Of a stretch of 64,000 nucleotides of DNA, positions 25,371-34,323 are shown piece after piece. The notes beneath the pieces are model-generated. The model did no database searches. It was not told the origin of the DNA and saw only the letters and a program-made list of their open reading frames with translations. The translations under genes were made by a program, and so were the position numbers. Numbering within the stretch: the first letter of the stretch is position 1; each line of letters opens with the position of its first letter. Source of the DNA: Nitrososphaerota archaeon (GTDB lineage Archaea > Thermoproteota > Nitrososphaeria > Nitrososphaerales > Gagatemarchaeaceae); contig JAGWHB010000003.1 of assembly GCA_028867035.1 (NCBI GenBank), positions 180,960-244,959 of the forward strand, read 5' to 3'.

Positions 25371-27059
25371 CTACGAAATCGAGTTCAGGAATGCCCTTCG
25401 GCTCTTCGTGTTCGCCACGTCCTTCGCTTCGAGCCAAGCTCTCCTCGCGACCGCGACCCCATAGCCGACGTTGTCCAACTCCCCCACAGAGTGGGCGTCC
25501 GAGTCTATCAAGAGGGGGACCCCCTCCTCCATCGCTCTCTTCGCCCACACGTCGTCCAGGTCCAGCCTGTGAGGCTGGCCGTCTATCTCGAGCATCTTCC
25601 CATGCTCCTTCGCCTTCCTGATCACCTTGGGCAGGTCGATGGGGTTCCCTTCCCTCCTTCCGATCAGCCTGTTCGTCGGATGGCATAGGAAGTCCACGGA
25701 CGGGTGCGACAGCGCCCTTACCACCCTCTCCGTCAGCCTGTCCGCGTCTTGCTTGAAGTTCTGATGCAGCGAGGCTCCGACGATGTCGAACTCGTCCAGG
25801 AACTTCCTGTCAAAGTCAAGGGAACCGTCGCTTTTGATCTCTACCTCGGCCCCCCTGAGTATCCTGAACGGCGAGAGCCTGTCGTTCAGCTTCTCTATCT
25901 CCTTCCACTCTCTCCTGAACCTCTCCTCCGTCAGCCCGTTGGCTACCCTGACGGACACAGAGTGGTCCGTGACAGCCATGTACTCGTACCCCCTCTCCTT
26001 CGCAGCCTCCGCCATCTCCTCCAGCGAAACGGACCCGTCGCTCCAGGCGGTGTGCATCTGCATGTCCCCTCTGATGTCCTCGAACTTCACCAGGTCGGGC
26101 AGCTTTCCTTTGAGCGAAGCCTCGATCTCTCCCCTGTTCTCCCTCATCTCCGGTGGCACGTACTTCATCCCCAGCTTGTCATATACCCCCTCCTCTGTCT
26201 GTCCGGCGAGCCTCTTCCCCGACTTGTCGAAGAGGCCGTATTCGTTCAGCTTCCGACCTCTCTCAATCGCAAGGTTCCGGATCGCTATGTTGTGGTCCTT
26301 CGACCCGGTGAAATAGATCAGAGCCGCGCCATACTCCTCACTGCTGAACAGCCTTACGTCCACCTGGACCCCGTCGTCAAGCTTGACGCTCGTCCTCTTG
26401 GGCCCGCTCTCGAGGACCTGCGCAACGCCTGGACACCCCTTGATCGCTTCTATGACCCGCGGGTCGGTCGACAGCAGGTCGAGGTCTCCCACCGTGCTCT
26501 TCCCTCTCCTGAGGCTCCCAGCCATCCCCACCTGCACCCCAAGCGCGCCGAAGTACGAAGATAGCTTCTGGAACACCCCCTCGGCTTCCGGGAGCAGCAT
26601 CCGCTTCTCGAAGCTGTGCAGTTTCTCTATGCCCACCTGAAAGGACTTCCTCACCGAAGGCCCGAACTCAGAGTCGAGGCTCCCGCTCTCAAGAGCTGCC
26701 TTCAGCTGTTCCACGCTTGTTATGCCGAGGCTGTGGGTCAGATGGTACGCAGTCCGCGGGCCTATCCCCTGGACCTTCATCAGCAGAGGCACGCCAGGAG
26801 GGGTCCTCTCCCTCAGCCTCTCCAGGAGCTGGAGCTTCCCGGTCCTCAGGTACTCGTCTATCTTCTTCGCAATCCCTTCGCCGACGTATTGGATGTCGTC
26901 AAGCCTCTTCTCCCTCCAGAAACTCTCCACGTCCCCCTCCATGTTCCTGATGCTTGTCGCCGCCCTGTGGTACGCGATCACCTTGAACCTGTCCTCCCCG
27001 TTCGCCTCTACCAGCTCTCCGAGCTTGTCCAGGAGCTCGGCGACCTCCGCGTTCTTCAT
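25371..27059 (-). CDS. polX: Family X DNA polymerase with PHP domain
   Basis: 562 residues. Order: helix-hairpin-helix domain (about 1-70), second HhH near QGIGPRTAYHL (about 95), palm with GSLRRGKSTVGDLDLL (about 180-196) and the third catalytic Asp in VDVRLF (about 234), then a C-terminal PHP exonuclease/phosphoesterase domain with MQMHTAWSDG (about 336), TDHS (about 366) and DSDAHS (about 518). It fills gaps in base-excision repair, with 3'-end processing by PHP. ATG 27059 lies 26-28 bases from a TATA element shared with the divergent RAM gene, so the mRNA is probably leaderless. Confidence 0.93.
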   Translation of the reverse strand: MKNAEVAELLDKLGELVEANGEDRFKVIAYHRAATSIRNMEGDVESFWREKRLDDIQYVGEGIAKKIDEYLRTGKLQLLERLRERTPPGVPLLMKVQGIGPRTAYHLTHSLGITSVEQLKAALESGSLDSEFGPSVRKSFQVGIEKLHSFEKRMLLPEAEGVFQKLSSYFGALGVQVGMAGSLRRGKSTVGDLDLLSTDPRVIEAIKGCPGVAQVLESGPKRTSVKLDDGVQVDVRLFSSEEYGAALIYFTGSKDHNIAIRNLAIERGRKLNEYGLFDKSGKRLAGQTEEGVYDKLGMKYVPPEMRENRGEIEASLKGKLPDLVKFEDIRGDMQMHTAWSDGSVSLEEMAEAAKERGYEYMAVTDHSVSVRVANGLTEERFRREWKEIEKLNDRLSPFRILRGAEVEIKSDGSLDFDRKFLDEFDIVGASLHQNFKQDADRLTERVVRALSHPSVDFLCHPTNRLIGRREGNPIDLPKVIRKAKEHGKMLEIDGQPHRLDLDDVWAKRAMEEGVPLLIDSDAHSVGELDNVGYGVAVARRAWLEAKDVANTKSRRAFLNSIS

Positions 27060-27082
27060 CCTGGCGTTTCAATGTGCAAGAG

Positions 27083-27092
27083 TTTTTAAAAG
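27083..27092. promoter_or_regulatory. Shared bidirectional TATA element
   Basis: TTTTTAAAAG is nearly palindromic. Its centre is 26-27 bases from the TTG at 27114 and 28 bases from the polX ATG at 27059, with no other TATA-like sequence in the 54-base gap between the two genes. Confidence 0.65.
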
Positions 27093-27113
27093 CAATCGTG
27101 CCGGCTGCAACTG

Positions 27114-27383
27114 TTGCCAGCCTACCAGAAGGCCTTCGTCCTCATGAAAGTCGCACCAGGGCACGAAGAGGACGTTGTAAACGACCTGATGAAGATCCCT
27201 GACGTCAAGGAGGCGCACATAGTCCCCGGCGACTGGGACATAATCGCCGTGGTAAGCTCTCAAAAGGAAATAGTCGTCCCCAGCGACGAGAAGGTCTACA
27301 GGCTGGTGCTGGACAAAATAGGGAAGATCAAGCACGTCCAGGACACCAGCACGATGGTGTCTCAATTCTCAAGATTGAAGTAG
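27114..27383 (+). CDS. Stand-alone Lrp/AsnC ligand-binding (RAM) domain protein
   Basis: 89 residues. KAFVLMKVAPGHEEDVVNDL and VKEAHIVPGDWDIIAVV are the beta-alpha-beta elements of the RAM domain, with no DNA-binding part. Such proteins assemble as rings that bind amino acids and may modulate full-length Lrp regulators. The TTG start is fixed by the TATA element 26 bases away. It is divergent from polX and convergent with the prolidase gene, whose stop follows directly at 27384. Confidence 0.87.
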   Translation: MPAYQKAFVLMKVAPGHEEDVVNDLMKIPDVKEAHIVPGDWDIIAVVSSQKEIVVPSDEKVYRLVLDKIGKIKHVQDTSTMVSQFSRLK

Positions 27384-28484
27384 CTATTTCCACCAGCCGA
27401 ATTCCTTGGGCGTGTCGCTAATCTCGACCCCCTTCCTTCCCTCGATTAGGACGTCGTCTTCTATCCTCACCCCCAGCTTCCCTCTGAAGTACGCGCCCGG
27501 CTCCACCGTGAAACACATGTTCTGGCCCAGCCTCTCCTTCCCCCCCTCTACGATGTAGGGTGCCTCGTGCACCTCGAGGCCCAGCCCGTGCCCCGTCCTG
27601 TGGATGAAGTTCTTCCCCATCCCCGCCTTGCTCAGCACCTCTCTTGCCGCGGCGTCCACAGCCCCTACTCTCACCCCTTCCATCGCCTTCTCGATCCCCG
27701 AGGTCTCTGCCTCCAGGACCCTGTCGTACACCTTCTCCAGCTCCGCGGAGGGACCCAAGCAGAACGTCCTGGTGATGTCAGCATAGTACCCTTCGAACGT
27801 CGACCCCACGTCGATGATTACGCCGTCCCCTCTCCCTAGCTTCCTCCTTGTCGGCAGCCCGTGGGGGTCTGCGGCTCTTGGGCCAGACTGTACGAGCATG
27901 TCGTCCACTTTCGTTCCGCCCTTGGCGTAGATTATGTCTGTCGCCGCCCTGGCCACATCCATCTCCGTGGCGCCTTCCTTGATGATGCCCGGGAACTCAT
28001 CGAACGACCGGCTGAGAATCGTCGCGGCCTTCTTCAGGAGCCTGACCTCATCCTCGTCCTTTGTCTCCCGCAGGCCCTGGAGGACAGGCTCCGCGTTCCG
28101 GAGCTTCGGGGAAGCGCGTTTCGTCAGCCTGTCAAGGAACAGGAACGGCACCTTCCCCTCCACCCCCCACTTCCCCTTCAGGGAAACGCCCTTCACGGCC
28201 TTGGCAATGGCGCCGGCCGACCCTTCGGAGTCAGTCCACGGATGAACCTTCATGGCAAGCTGCCCTTCGATGTATGGCCCTGCCTCCAGAGCAGGGGCTA
28301 CAAGGTTTGGTTCCCCTTCGACCGGAATCAGGAGCATGAACGGCCGCTCAAGCAGAAGGGAATTGGCCCCTGTCAAGTACCCCATGTTCGGCCCGGGCAC
28401 TATGACGACCCCTCTGAGCCCCTCCTCCTCGAGCCGCTCTTTCAGCTTCCTGACCCTCGCCGCGTAGATGGACGCCTGCTTCAT
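27384..28484 (-). CDS. M24 Xaa-Pro dipeptidase/aminopeptidase
   Basis: 366 residues from ATG 28484. A creatinase-like N-domain (about 1-130) precedes the pita-bread catalytic domain: IDVGSTFEGYYADITRTF near 227, HRTGHGLGLEVHEAP near 297, VEPGAYF near 330 and RIEDDVLI near 340 give the five metal ligands (Asp, Asp, His, Glu, Glu). It frees amino acids from X-Pro peptides. The frame is open about 100 codons further upstream, but that part runs antisense through the proline dehydrogenase gene and is not real. The divergent neighbour oxidises the proline released, suggesting joint function. Confidence 0.9.
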   Translation of the reverse strand: MKQASIYAARVRKLKERLEEEGLRGVVIVPGPNMGYLTGANSLLLERPFMLLIPVEGEPNLVAPALEAGPYIEGQLAMKVHPWTDSEGSAGAIAKAVKGVSLKGKWGVEGKVPFLFLDRLTKRASPKLRNAEPVLQGLRETKDEDEVRLLKKAATILSRSFDEFPGIIKEGATEMDVARAATDIIYAKGGTKVDDMLVQSGPRAADPHGLPTRRKLGRGDGVIIDVGSTFEGYYADITRTFCLGPSAELEKVYDRVLEAETSGIEKAMEGVRVGAVDAAAREVLSKAGMGKNFIHRTGHGLGLEVHEAPYIVEGGKERLGQNMCFTVEPGAYFRGKLGVRIEDDVLIEGRKGVEISDTPKEFGWWK

Positions 28485-28510
28485 CTGCCCGCGTCCTCTG
28501 TCCCCACACA

Positions 28511-28522
28511 CCGTTAATATGT
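28511..28522. promoter_or_regulatory. Shared TATA element of prolidase and proline dehydrogenase
   Basis: CCGTTAATATGT; the A/T core is about 26 bases plus 4-5 bases from both the minus-strand ATG (28484) and the plus-strand TTG (28546). It is the only such element between the genes. Confidence 0.5.
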
Positions 28523-28545
28523 GGTCTCCCGGGCGGCGACCCAAC

Positions 28546-29391
28546 TTGGGCTTCAAGGAAAGGGTCGTCCTCCCGTTGGCGAAAAGGTGGATCTCCGGCG
28601 TCAGCATGGACTCGGCGATCGAAGACGCGAAGAAGGCCAACTCCAAGGGCATCGGTGCCATAGTGAACTTCCTTGGAGAGGAGATCAAGGACCCGCGCAT
28701 CGCCGACGCACACGCGGATGAATACCTCAGGCTCCAGGAGAAGCTCCACGACGGGGCCGTCAATGGGTTCGCGTCGGTAAAGCTCACCCAGCTAGGCCTC
28801 GGCGCCGACGAGGATGGGATGCGCAGGCGCCTGGAGAGGATAGCAGCAAACGCAGAGCGACTCGGTCAGCTTCTTTGGATCGACATGGAAGGGTCTAAAT
28901 TCACCGATAAGACAGTCAAGACATACCTCGAGGTGCATAGCAGGCACCAAGGCGTCGGGGTGGCGCTCCAGGCGTACGCCAGAAGGAGCGAGTCCGACCT
29001 GAAGTCCATCCTGGACGACGGCGGGAAGGTCAGGCTGGTCAAGGGAGCCTACAAGGAAAGCCCCGACTTCGTCTTCCCCACCCGGCAGGAGGTAAACAGG
29101 AGCTTCGAAAGGCTCATGGCGACCCTGTTCGAAAGGGGGAACGGGTTTGCGATCGGGACCCACGATAGCGTGCTCATCGAACGGGCCAGGGCTCTCGCCG
29201 AACCGAGCCACGCCGACTTCCGCTTCGAACTGCTCAAAGGGATAAGGGACGAAACGAAGGACGAGCTTGTGAAATCCGGGTACAGGGTCTCGGAATACCT
29301 CCCCTACGGAGACAGCTGGTACGCCTACTCGAAACGAAGGATCACCGAGCATCCAAGCAACGTCTGGCTTCTTCTCAGGTCCCTGGTCTGA
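28546..29391 (+). CDS. Proline dehydrogenase
   Basis: 281 residues, FAD-dependent TIM-barrel enzyme that oxidises proline to pyrroline-5-carboxylate. The family landmarks are the N-terminal LAKRWISG, the FLGE segment, WIDMEGSKF near 135, VALQAYARRSESDL near 160, VKGAYKE near 180 and the C-terminal PYGDSWYAYSKRRI with the substrate-binding Arg pair. Length fits the monofunctional bacterial/archaeal type. TTG 28546 is preferred because the TATA element lies about 30 bases upstream; ATG 28519 is an alternative that falls inside that element. No P5C dehydrogenase is adjacent. Confidence 0.88.
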   Translation: MGFKERVVLPLAKRWISGVSMDSAIEDAKKANSKGIGAIVNFLGEEIKDPRIADAHADEYLRLQEKLHDGAVNGFASVKLTQLGLGADEDGMRRRLERIAANAERLGQLLWIDMEGSKFTDKTVKTYLEVHSRHQGVGVALQAYARRSESDLKSILDDGGKVRLVKGAYKESPDFVFPTRQEVNRSFERLMATLFERGNGFAIGTHDSVLIERARALAEPSHADFRFELLKGIRDETKDELVKSGYRVSEYLPYGDSWYAYSKRRITEHPSNVWLLLRSLV

Positions 29392-29493
29392 GCCGCCTGT
29401 CACGGGTAGCCGCCTTTGACAACCACCTCAATTAACGTAGACTCCGCTCGCAAAATACCCGGCGGGCAATGAAAGGACACAGGTCCAAAGAGA

Positions 29494-29670
29494 ATGCCCG
29501 AATATCAACCAGGGCAAGTCTGGGGAGCCCTCCGCAAGGCATGGAAGGGCTACCGCATAGCGAAGGTCCAGGGCGACAACGCCCGGATGAGGGAATATGC
29601 AACTCGCATCAAGACCCTCCAGGGCCAGCTTGGCGTTCCTCAGGCGAGCTTTCCGAACATAGGACTGTAG
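29494..29670 (+). CDS. Small basic hypothetical protein, 58 residues
   Basis: A short frame beginning MPEYQPGQVWGALRKAWKGY and ending FPNIGL, 58 residues, with a regular Trp/Lys-rich helix and GC-rich third positions like the neighbours. It has no signal or membrane segment. A hairpin and T-run terminator follow at once, which supports a real transcription unit. I do not recognise the family. A longer frame starting at 29469 in another phase over the same DNA lacks these features. Confidence 0.6.
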   Translation: MPEYQPGQVWGALRKAWKGYRIAKVQGDNARMREYATRIKTLQGQLGVPQASFPNIGL

Positions 29671-29697
29671 AGGAGCTCCGCTCCTCTCTCCCTTTTT
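29670..29697 (+). terminator. Hairpin and T-run terminator
   Basis: GAGGAG (29670-29675) pairs with CTCCTC (29681-29686) around a 5-base loop, followed by CCC and five T. It ends the small-protein transcript and abuts the convergent regulator gene. Confidence 0.6.
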
Positions 29698-30364
29698 AAT
29701 CAGAGACTGCTAGTTCCCTTTCCATCTCTACGAGTATGTCGCCGACGACCTGTCTCTGCAGCCCAAGTGACGAGCAGATCGTCCCCATGCTGTCACCGTC
29801 CTCCCGCATCAGATATCGCAACACCTTCCTCCTGTCGACCGCCGACAGCGATGTGGTGATCTTCGCGGCTTCTCTGAGCGCAAGGCTCCTGATGTAAAGC
29901 AGCACCGCCCTCTCCTCTTCCATCTCCTTGAGCTTCTTGTCCACCTCTGCTACCACGCGTGTAAGGGGCCTGATCCTCGACGCCCCGTCGGGGTAGCGCG
30001 CCACTTCGCTGATCTGGGCCATCATCTGGGCGTGTTCCTCCGTCTCCCGCACTCCGGGAACCGCTCCGAAGGAGAATATGCGCGCCCTGAAGAGGTTGGG
30101 CGCGAGGTCGACGGTCACCGAGAAACTCTTCTTTAGCAGGTATTCCTTCCTCTGAGGCCCCCTCGGGCTGTCCTGGGATACGGTGCTGACCAGCCCCGCG
30201 TTCTGCATGTTGTCCAAGTGCTTAGCCACGAGCTGTTGGCTTATGTCAAGGTCCTTCGACAGCTGAAGCTGGTAGTTTGGTTCCTCGCTGATCTTAGCTA
30301 TTATCCGCCTTCTGATCGGGTTTTCCACCGTCCCCAAAACCGCATCCAGCTCAGATTGACTCAA
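29696..30364 (-). CDS. ArsR-type winged-helix regulator (COG1777-like)
   Basis: 222 residues. The N-terminal winged helix is clear: NPIRRRIIAKISEEPNYQLQ, then LDISQQLVAKHLDNMQNAGL and a wing with PQRKEYLL (about 1-80). The middle contains a predicted coiled coil (KKLKEMEEERAVLL, about 142-155), and the C-terminal 60 residues resemble a second HTH (LMREDGDSMGTICSSLGL). Archaeal relatives are predicted global or stress regulators. TTG start; CTATAAATAG lies about 40 bases upstream. Divergent from the gamma-glutamyltransferase gene at 144 bases, a possible target. Confidence 0.82.
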   Translation of the reverse strand: MSQSELDAVLGTVENPIRRRIIAKISEEPNYQLQLSKDLDISQQLVAKHLDNMQNAGLVSTVSQDSPRGPQRKEYLLKKSFSVTVDLAPNLFRARIFSFGAVPGVRETEEHAQMMAQISEVARYPDGASRIRPLTRVVAEVDKKLKEMEEERAVLLYIRSLALREAAKITTSLSAVDRRKVLRYLMREDGDSMGTICSSLGLQRQVVGDILVEMERELAVSD

Positions 30365-30400
30365 TGGTAATCACCCGATGTTCGTGAAAGACCCGCTGCT

Positions 30401-30410
30401 CTATAAATAG
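30401..30410 (-). promoter_or_regulatory. TATA box of the winged-helix regulator
   Basis: CTATTTATAG on the minus strand, a strong archaeal TATA box, centred about 41 bases before the TTG, which predicts a 15-base leader. The divergent gene has its own TTAAAAA at 30479-30485. Confidence 0.6.
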
Positions 30411-30507
30411 ATTCCCGCCCGGAATTTTCCATGAATCGTCCGAAAAAGAGGAGCTGGGCATCCCCGTTGACCCGTGCCTTAAAAACCGGCGAAGGCGACA
30501 TCCCGCC

Positions 30508-32016
30508 ATGGGCCTGAGCAGGACACTGATAGCCGAGCATGCAGCCGTAGCGAGCGAACAGCCGCTGGCGTCGCTGGCTGGGTACGACGTGCTCCGGAAG
30601 GGAGGGAACGCGTTCGACGCGGCGGTGGCGACCAGCTTCGCACTCGCGGTGTCCTTCCATCCTGCAGGCGGCCTAGGCGGGGACTTCTTCGGGATGTTCT
30701 TCGAGGCCAAGACGGGGCGAGTCCACTGCCTCAACGGGAGCGGTTGGTCGCCGTCAGGGCTTACGCTAGATCTCGTGAAGTCGAGGGCCGGCGGAAAAGT
30801 CCCCCAGTTTGGTCCCTTGACCTGCGTAGTCCCGGGCTTTGTCTCCGGGGTCTGGGAGATGCACAGGAAGCTGGGGACGGGGGAGTTCGGAGAACTCCTG
30901 CGGGCGTCCATCGACCTCGCAGAACGAGGGTTCCCTGCGGGCGAAGGCATATGCAGGTCGGTCGCCGGAGCATATCCCGAGCTCTCGAAAGAGACCAGGG
31001 AGATATTCGCGCCGTCCGGAAAGCCGACGCTGCCCGGTGACTGGATCCGTCAGCAAAGCCTCGCCAAAGCGATATCCGCTGTTGCCGACGGAGGTCCGGA
31101 CGCGTTCTATTCGGGCTGGCCGGCGGAGAAGATCGCTTCGACCCTCACCTCGCAGGGCGTCCCATGCGATTTGTCCGATATCGCGGATTACCGGGCCGAA
31201 TGGGTCACCCCCCTTACGCTCGACTACCGGGGAACCAAAGTCTACGAAGTGCCCCCAAACAGCATGGGTGCGACAAGCCTCCTGATCCTGAAGCTGCTGT
31301 CCGAATCAGCCCTTCCGAAGACAGCCGCGCTCTCGAAGGAGAGGATCGACCTCACCATGAACGCCGTCATGACTGCCTACGCCCGCAGGGACGAGATGCT
31401 CGGAGACCCACGCTTCGACAAAATCGACCTCGAATCTTTCATGTCCGGCGACAGGCCGACCGCCATGCCGCAGAGCAGGATAAGGTCAGGGGACACGACG
31501 GCATTTTCGGTGGCCGACGCCGACGGAAACGTAGTCTCCGGGATACAGAGCCTGTTCAACCACTTCGGCTCCAGAGTATTCGTCCCCGAGTGCGGAATAT
31601 TCCTCAACAACAGGGCTTCAGGTTTCAGCCTGTCGGGCCCGAACCGGGTCGGGCCCCGCAAGCGTCCTCTGCACACCCTTTCTTCGACGATCCTCGAGCG
31701 CGGCGGCCGCCCATGCCTGGCCATCGGCGCCAGCGGAGGCGACTACCGCCCGCTCCAGCACGCACTCTTCGTGACCAACCTGGTAGACTATTCGATGCCC
31801 GCAGAGCAGAACGTGGCCCACCCAAGGTTTCTGTGGGGAGGCGGAAAGAGGCTGCTCGTCGAGCGAGGATATGAGACCCCGGAGAACGGCGGCTACGAAG
31901 TTGAGAACCTGCCTATGCCTGGAAGAACAGGCGTCTGCCAGGCCGTCGAGTTGGCCGAACACTACCGCAAGGCCGTATGCGATGTCCGTGGAGACGGCAT
32001 ACCCGCTGGGTTCTGA
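30508..32016 (+). CDS. Gamma-glutamyltransferase family protein
   Basis: 502 residues, Ntn hydrolase that autoprocesses into two chains. The catalytic Thr is in SGDTTAFSVAD (about residue 332), and the upstream PPNSMGATSLL and downstream NNRASGF, KRPLHTLSSTI and GASGGDYRP shape the active site. The N-terminal part has GGNAFDAAVATSFALAV. There is no signal peptide, so it is cytoplasmic and may act on gamma-glutamyl or acyl-amide compounds rather than glutathione, which most archaea lack. TTAAAAA centred at 30482 is 26 bases from the ATG, so the mRNA is leaderless. Confidence 0.88.
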   Translation: MGLSRTLIAEHAAVASEQPLASLAGYDVLRKGGNAFDAAVATSFALAVSFHPAGGLGGDFFGMFFEAKTGRVHCLNGSGWSPSGLTLDLVKSRAGGKVPQFGPLTCVVPGFVSGVWEMHRKLGTGEFGELLRASIDLAERGFPAGEGICRSVAGAYPELSKETREIFAPSGKPTLPGDWIRQQSLAKAISAVADGGPDAFYSGWPAEKIASTLTSQGVPCDLSDIADYRAEWVTPLTLDYRGTKVYEVPPNSMGATSLLILKLLSESALPKTAALSKERIDLTMNAVMTAYARRDEMLGDPRFDKIDLESFMSGDRPTAMPQSRIRSGDTTAFSVADADGNVVSGIQSLFNHFGSRVFVPECGIFLNNRASGFSLSGPNRVGPRKRPLHTLSSTILERGGRPCLAIGASGGDYRPLQHALFVTNLVDYSMPAEQNVAHPRFLWGGGKRLLVERGYETPENGGYEVENLPMPGRTGVCQAVELAEHYRKAVCDVRGDGIPAGF

Positions 32017-32073
32017 TCGAACATCCGATTACTTATCGAAAAAGAGGAACGAGGGTCCGAAGACCCCCGGTGC

Positions 32074-32856
32074 CTAAGTCGAACTCGTTGAACTGCTGGA
32101 ACTGATTGAACTTGTAGAGGTCTCTGTCTCTGTAATCTCGGTCGTCTCCGTGGTCTGGGTGCCGTTAGGTCCGCTGCTCACAGCGGTGACATGAATCACC
32201 GGCCTCAGGACTGACGCCTGTCCCGGACTGACGTGGATGTCGCCGGGGGAGATGCTCAGGGTGAGGTTGGTGGTGCCGTTGGACTGTACTTCAAAGTGCG
32301 CGTTTACCATCAGCTTCCCGTCCGCGACTACCATGAGCTGCGTGGAGCTACCGTTGGTCCAGAACGCCCTGGCGCCTGTTATGTTCAGGATAATCCCAGT
32401 GACGTTCCCCGCGGGCACCTTAGGAGCCCCCAGGAGCAGAGAGCTACCCTGGTATTTTGTGATGTTGACGTTCGTGCCCAAGCTCGAGGGGACATTGTAG
32501 GTGAACCTGTTCTCGAAGCTGCTTGCAGAGGAGCTTGAACTGCTCGAGGTAGACACACTGGTTGTGCTGGAGCTGGCGCTGGTGGTGCTTGAAGTGGCGG
32601 TTGAGGTGGAGCTCGTCGTGCTGCTCGAGCTGGCCTCTGTGAGATTGGACGAATACTTCAGGGTGACGCTGGTCACATTGACGAGCAGGTACTTGAGCGT
32701 AGGGCTGCTGGGTGGAGGATCGGCGAGATAGATGTTCAGTGTGCCGTTGCCGGGGGCCTGCGTCCCCAGGCTAGGAAGGTAGACTGTGTAGGCGTACGCT
32801 GAAAACCCGATGGTCGCCAGCAGTACGAGTGCTGAAATCGCTACGACTTTGTTCAT
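32074..32856 (-). CDS. DUF4382-type exported protein with Ser/Thr-rich insert
   Basis: 260 residues. N-terminal membrane helix (about 4-24), then TLNIYLADPPPSSPTLKYLLVNVTSVTL typical of the DUF4382 beta domain in two pieces, interrupted by an almost pure Ser/Thr run (about 75-112) and resumed with VPAGNVTGIILNITG. A second Ser/Thr/Glu-rich tail ends the protein. The low-complexity insert probably carries glycans. TTAAGATT centred near 32886 is close to 26 bases from the transcript start. Function unknown. Confidence 0.72.
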   Translation of the reverse strand: MNKVVAISALVLLATIGFSAYAYTVYLPSLGTQAPGNGTLNIYLADPPPSSPTLKYLLVNVTSVTLKYSSNLTEASSSSTTSSTSTATSSTTSASSSTTSVSTSSSSSSSASSFENRFTYNVPSSLGTNVNITKYQGSSLLLGAPKVPAGNVTGIILNITGARAFWTNGSSTQLMVVADGKLMVNAHFEVQSNGTTNLTLSISPGDIHVSPGQASVLRPVIHVTAVSSGPNGTQTTETTEITETETSTSSISSSSSTSST

Positions 32857-32962
32857 TTCTCGACTCCTGCCCCGACTCCTCCAATCTTAATCCAACGTTA
32901 TTGAACGACGAAAAAAGTGGAATTGAACGGGGTGAGGTCCTGTCATGAGACAAGTGCGGGAC

Positions 32963-34237
32963 CTACCGCGCTCTGGCGCGACCGTACAAGAACCCCAGCA
33001 CAGCGACCGGAACGCTCGCCGCCAGAAGGGGGCCTATGAACGGCAGGATGGCGACAGAAATCAGGAGAGAGACCCATGGGAGAACTTTCCTCGCCCTTCC
33101 TTCCCTCAGGAGTTTAATGCCCGCCGCTGAACCCACCACATAGGTCAGCACGGCTGCCCCGCTCGTCGCCAGGAAGGCAGACTGGATGTCCACATGGAAG
33201 AGGTAATAGATGGTCAGGCTGAGCATTATCATCACGAAGAGCGCAAGCAGCGCCCTGCGCGGAACCCCTGACTTCGGGTCGACCTTGGCCAGGAACCCGG
33301 GAAGGTTGCCGTCGACCGCGGCCGCGTATACCACCCTTCCCATGCCCGCCGTGTAGGCGTTCACCGTCGAGAAGATTATGACCACGGCTAGGATCGACAC
33401 GGCGACGCCTCCGTAAGATCCGAAGACGCTCGACATCATCTCAGCGAAGGGGGTCACCCCTCCCCCCGCCCTGTATGAACCGGTGCCGACGACGGTGAAG
33501 GCGACGGCCAGGTAGAGCACCCCGATCAGGATAACGCTGATGGACACGCTCCTTCCAAAGTCCTTCTTTGGATCCTTGAACTCCTCCGCTATGTTCGAAA
33601 CGTTCTCGTAGCCGAGGTACGACCAGACAATCAAGGCTGAGGCGACGCCGACAGAGACAAGCCCGTCCGGAAAGAGCGGACTGAAATTCGAGACTCTGAT
33701 GCCAGGGCTCGACGCCACGACCGCGAGGGAGATTATCGCGACCATGGCCGAGACGATCGCCAACTGCACCCTCCCGCTGAGCCTTATCCCCCAAAGATTG
33801 ACTCCGTATGCCAGGACGAGAATCCCTGCCGCCACCACGAAGACACCAGGGCCGGATACCGGGAACGCATATGCGAGGTAGGTCCCTGCAGCGAGGGTGA
33901 TCGCCGGGGCTCCGAGGACCACCCAGACCACGAACAGCCAGGCCGTCATGGCGCTGGCTCCGTGCCCGAAAGCCTCCTTGGCGAACGAGTAGATCCCCCC
34001 TGATTCGGGTTTGCGCGCCGAAAGGCTGGAGAAGGTGAAAGCGAAAGGATAGCTCGCAAGCGACAGGAGCGCCCAGGCGACGAGGGACCCCGGCCCCGCC
34101 GCCCTCGCAGCCAGTCCGGGGATGACAAGGATCCCTGCTCCAAGAACAGAACTGGCGTAGATGGCGACCGCATGTCGAACGGTGATCACCTTGCGGAGAG
34201 ATCCTGAATGACCCGCTGCTCCGCTGCCCGAGCCCAA
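32963..34237 (-). CDS. APC-superfamily amino-acid permease
   Basis: 424 residues, about 12 helices. AIYASSVLGAGILVIPGLAA near residue 22 is the APC helix-1 motif with the unwound Gly-X-Gly; LGYENVSNIAEEFKDPKKDF near 210 is the family's helix 6 plus loop. Substrate is not determined; a polyamine or neutral amino acid is likely. TTG 34237 is chosen because a CTTAAATT element is 26 bases upstream; the frame extends 29 more codons but through the promoter. Divergent from the YCII gene. Confidence 0.85.
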   Translation of the reverse strand: MGSGSGAAGHSGSLRKVITVRHAVAIYASSVLGAGILVIPGLAARAAGPGSLVAWALLSLASYPFAFTFSSLSARKPESGGIYSFAKEAFGHGASAMTAWLFVVWVVLGAPAITLAAGTYLAYAFPVSGPGVFVVAAGILVLAYGVNLWGIRLSGRVQLAIVSAMVAIISLAVVASSPGIRVSNFSPLFPDGLVSVGVASALIVWSYLGYENVSNIAEEFKDPKKDFGRSVSISVILIGVLYLAVAFTVVGTGSYRAGGGVTPFAEMMSSVFGSYGGVAVSILAVVIIFSTVNAYTAGMGRVVYAAAVDGNLPGFLAKVDPKSGVPRRALLALFVMIMLSLTIYYLFHVDIQSAFLATSGAAVLTYVVGSAAGIKLLREGRARKVLPWVSLLISVAILPFIGPLLAASVPVAVLGFLYGRARAR

Positions 34238-34323
34238 CCGAGAGGATTCCCCGTGGCCGAATTTAAGATGGGGCGAACCATCAGGCCAGCGGATGAAGCC
34301 CTCACAAGCGGGTATGAGTCGCA

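Noticed and set aside
28485-28787. 101-codon N-terminal extension of the prolidase
   Set aside because: Antisense to proline dehydrogenase; the creatinase N-domain begins at ATG 28484.
29469-29699. 76-codon frame over the small protein gene
   Set aside because: Different phase, runs through the hairpin terminator, composition unlike protein.
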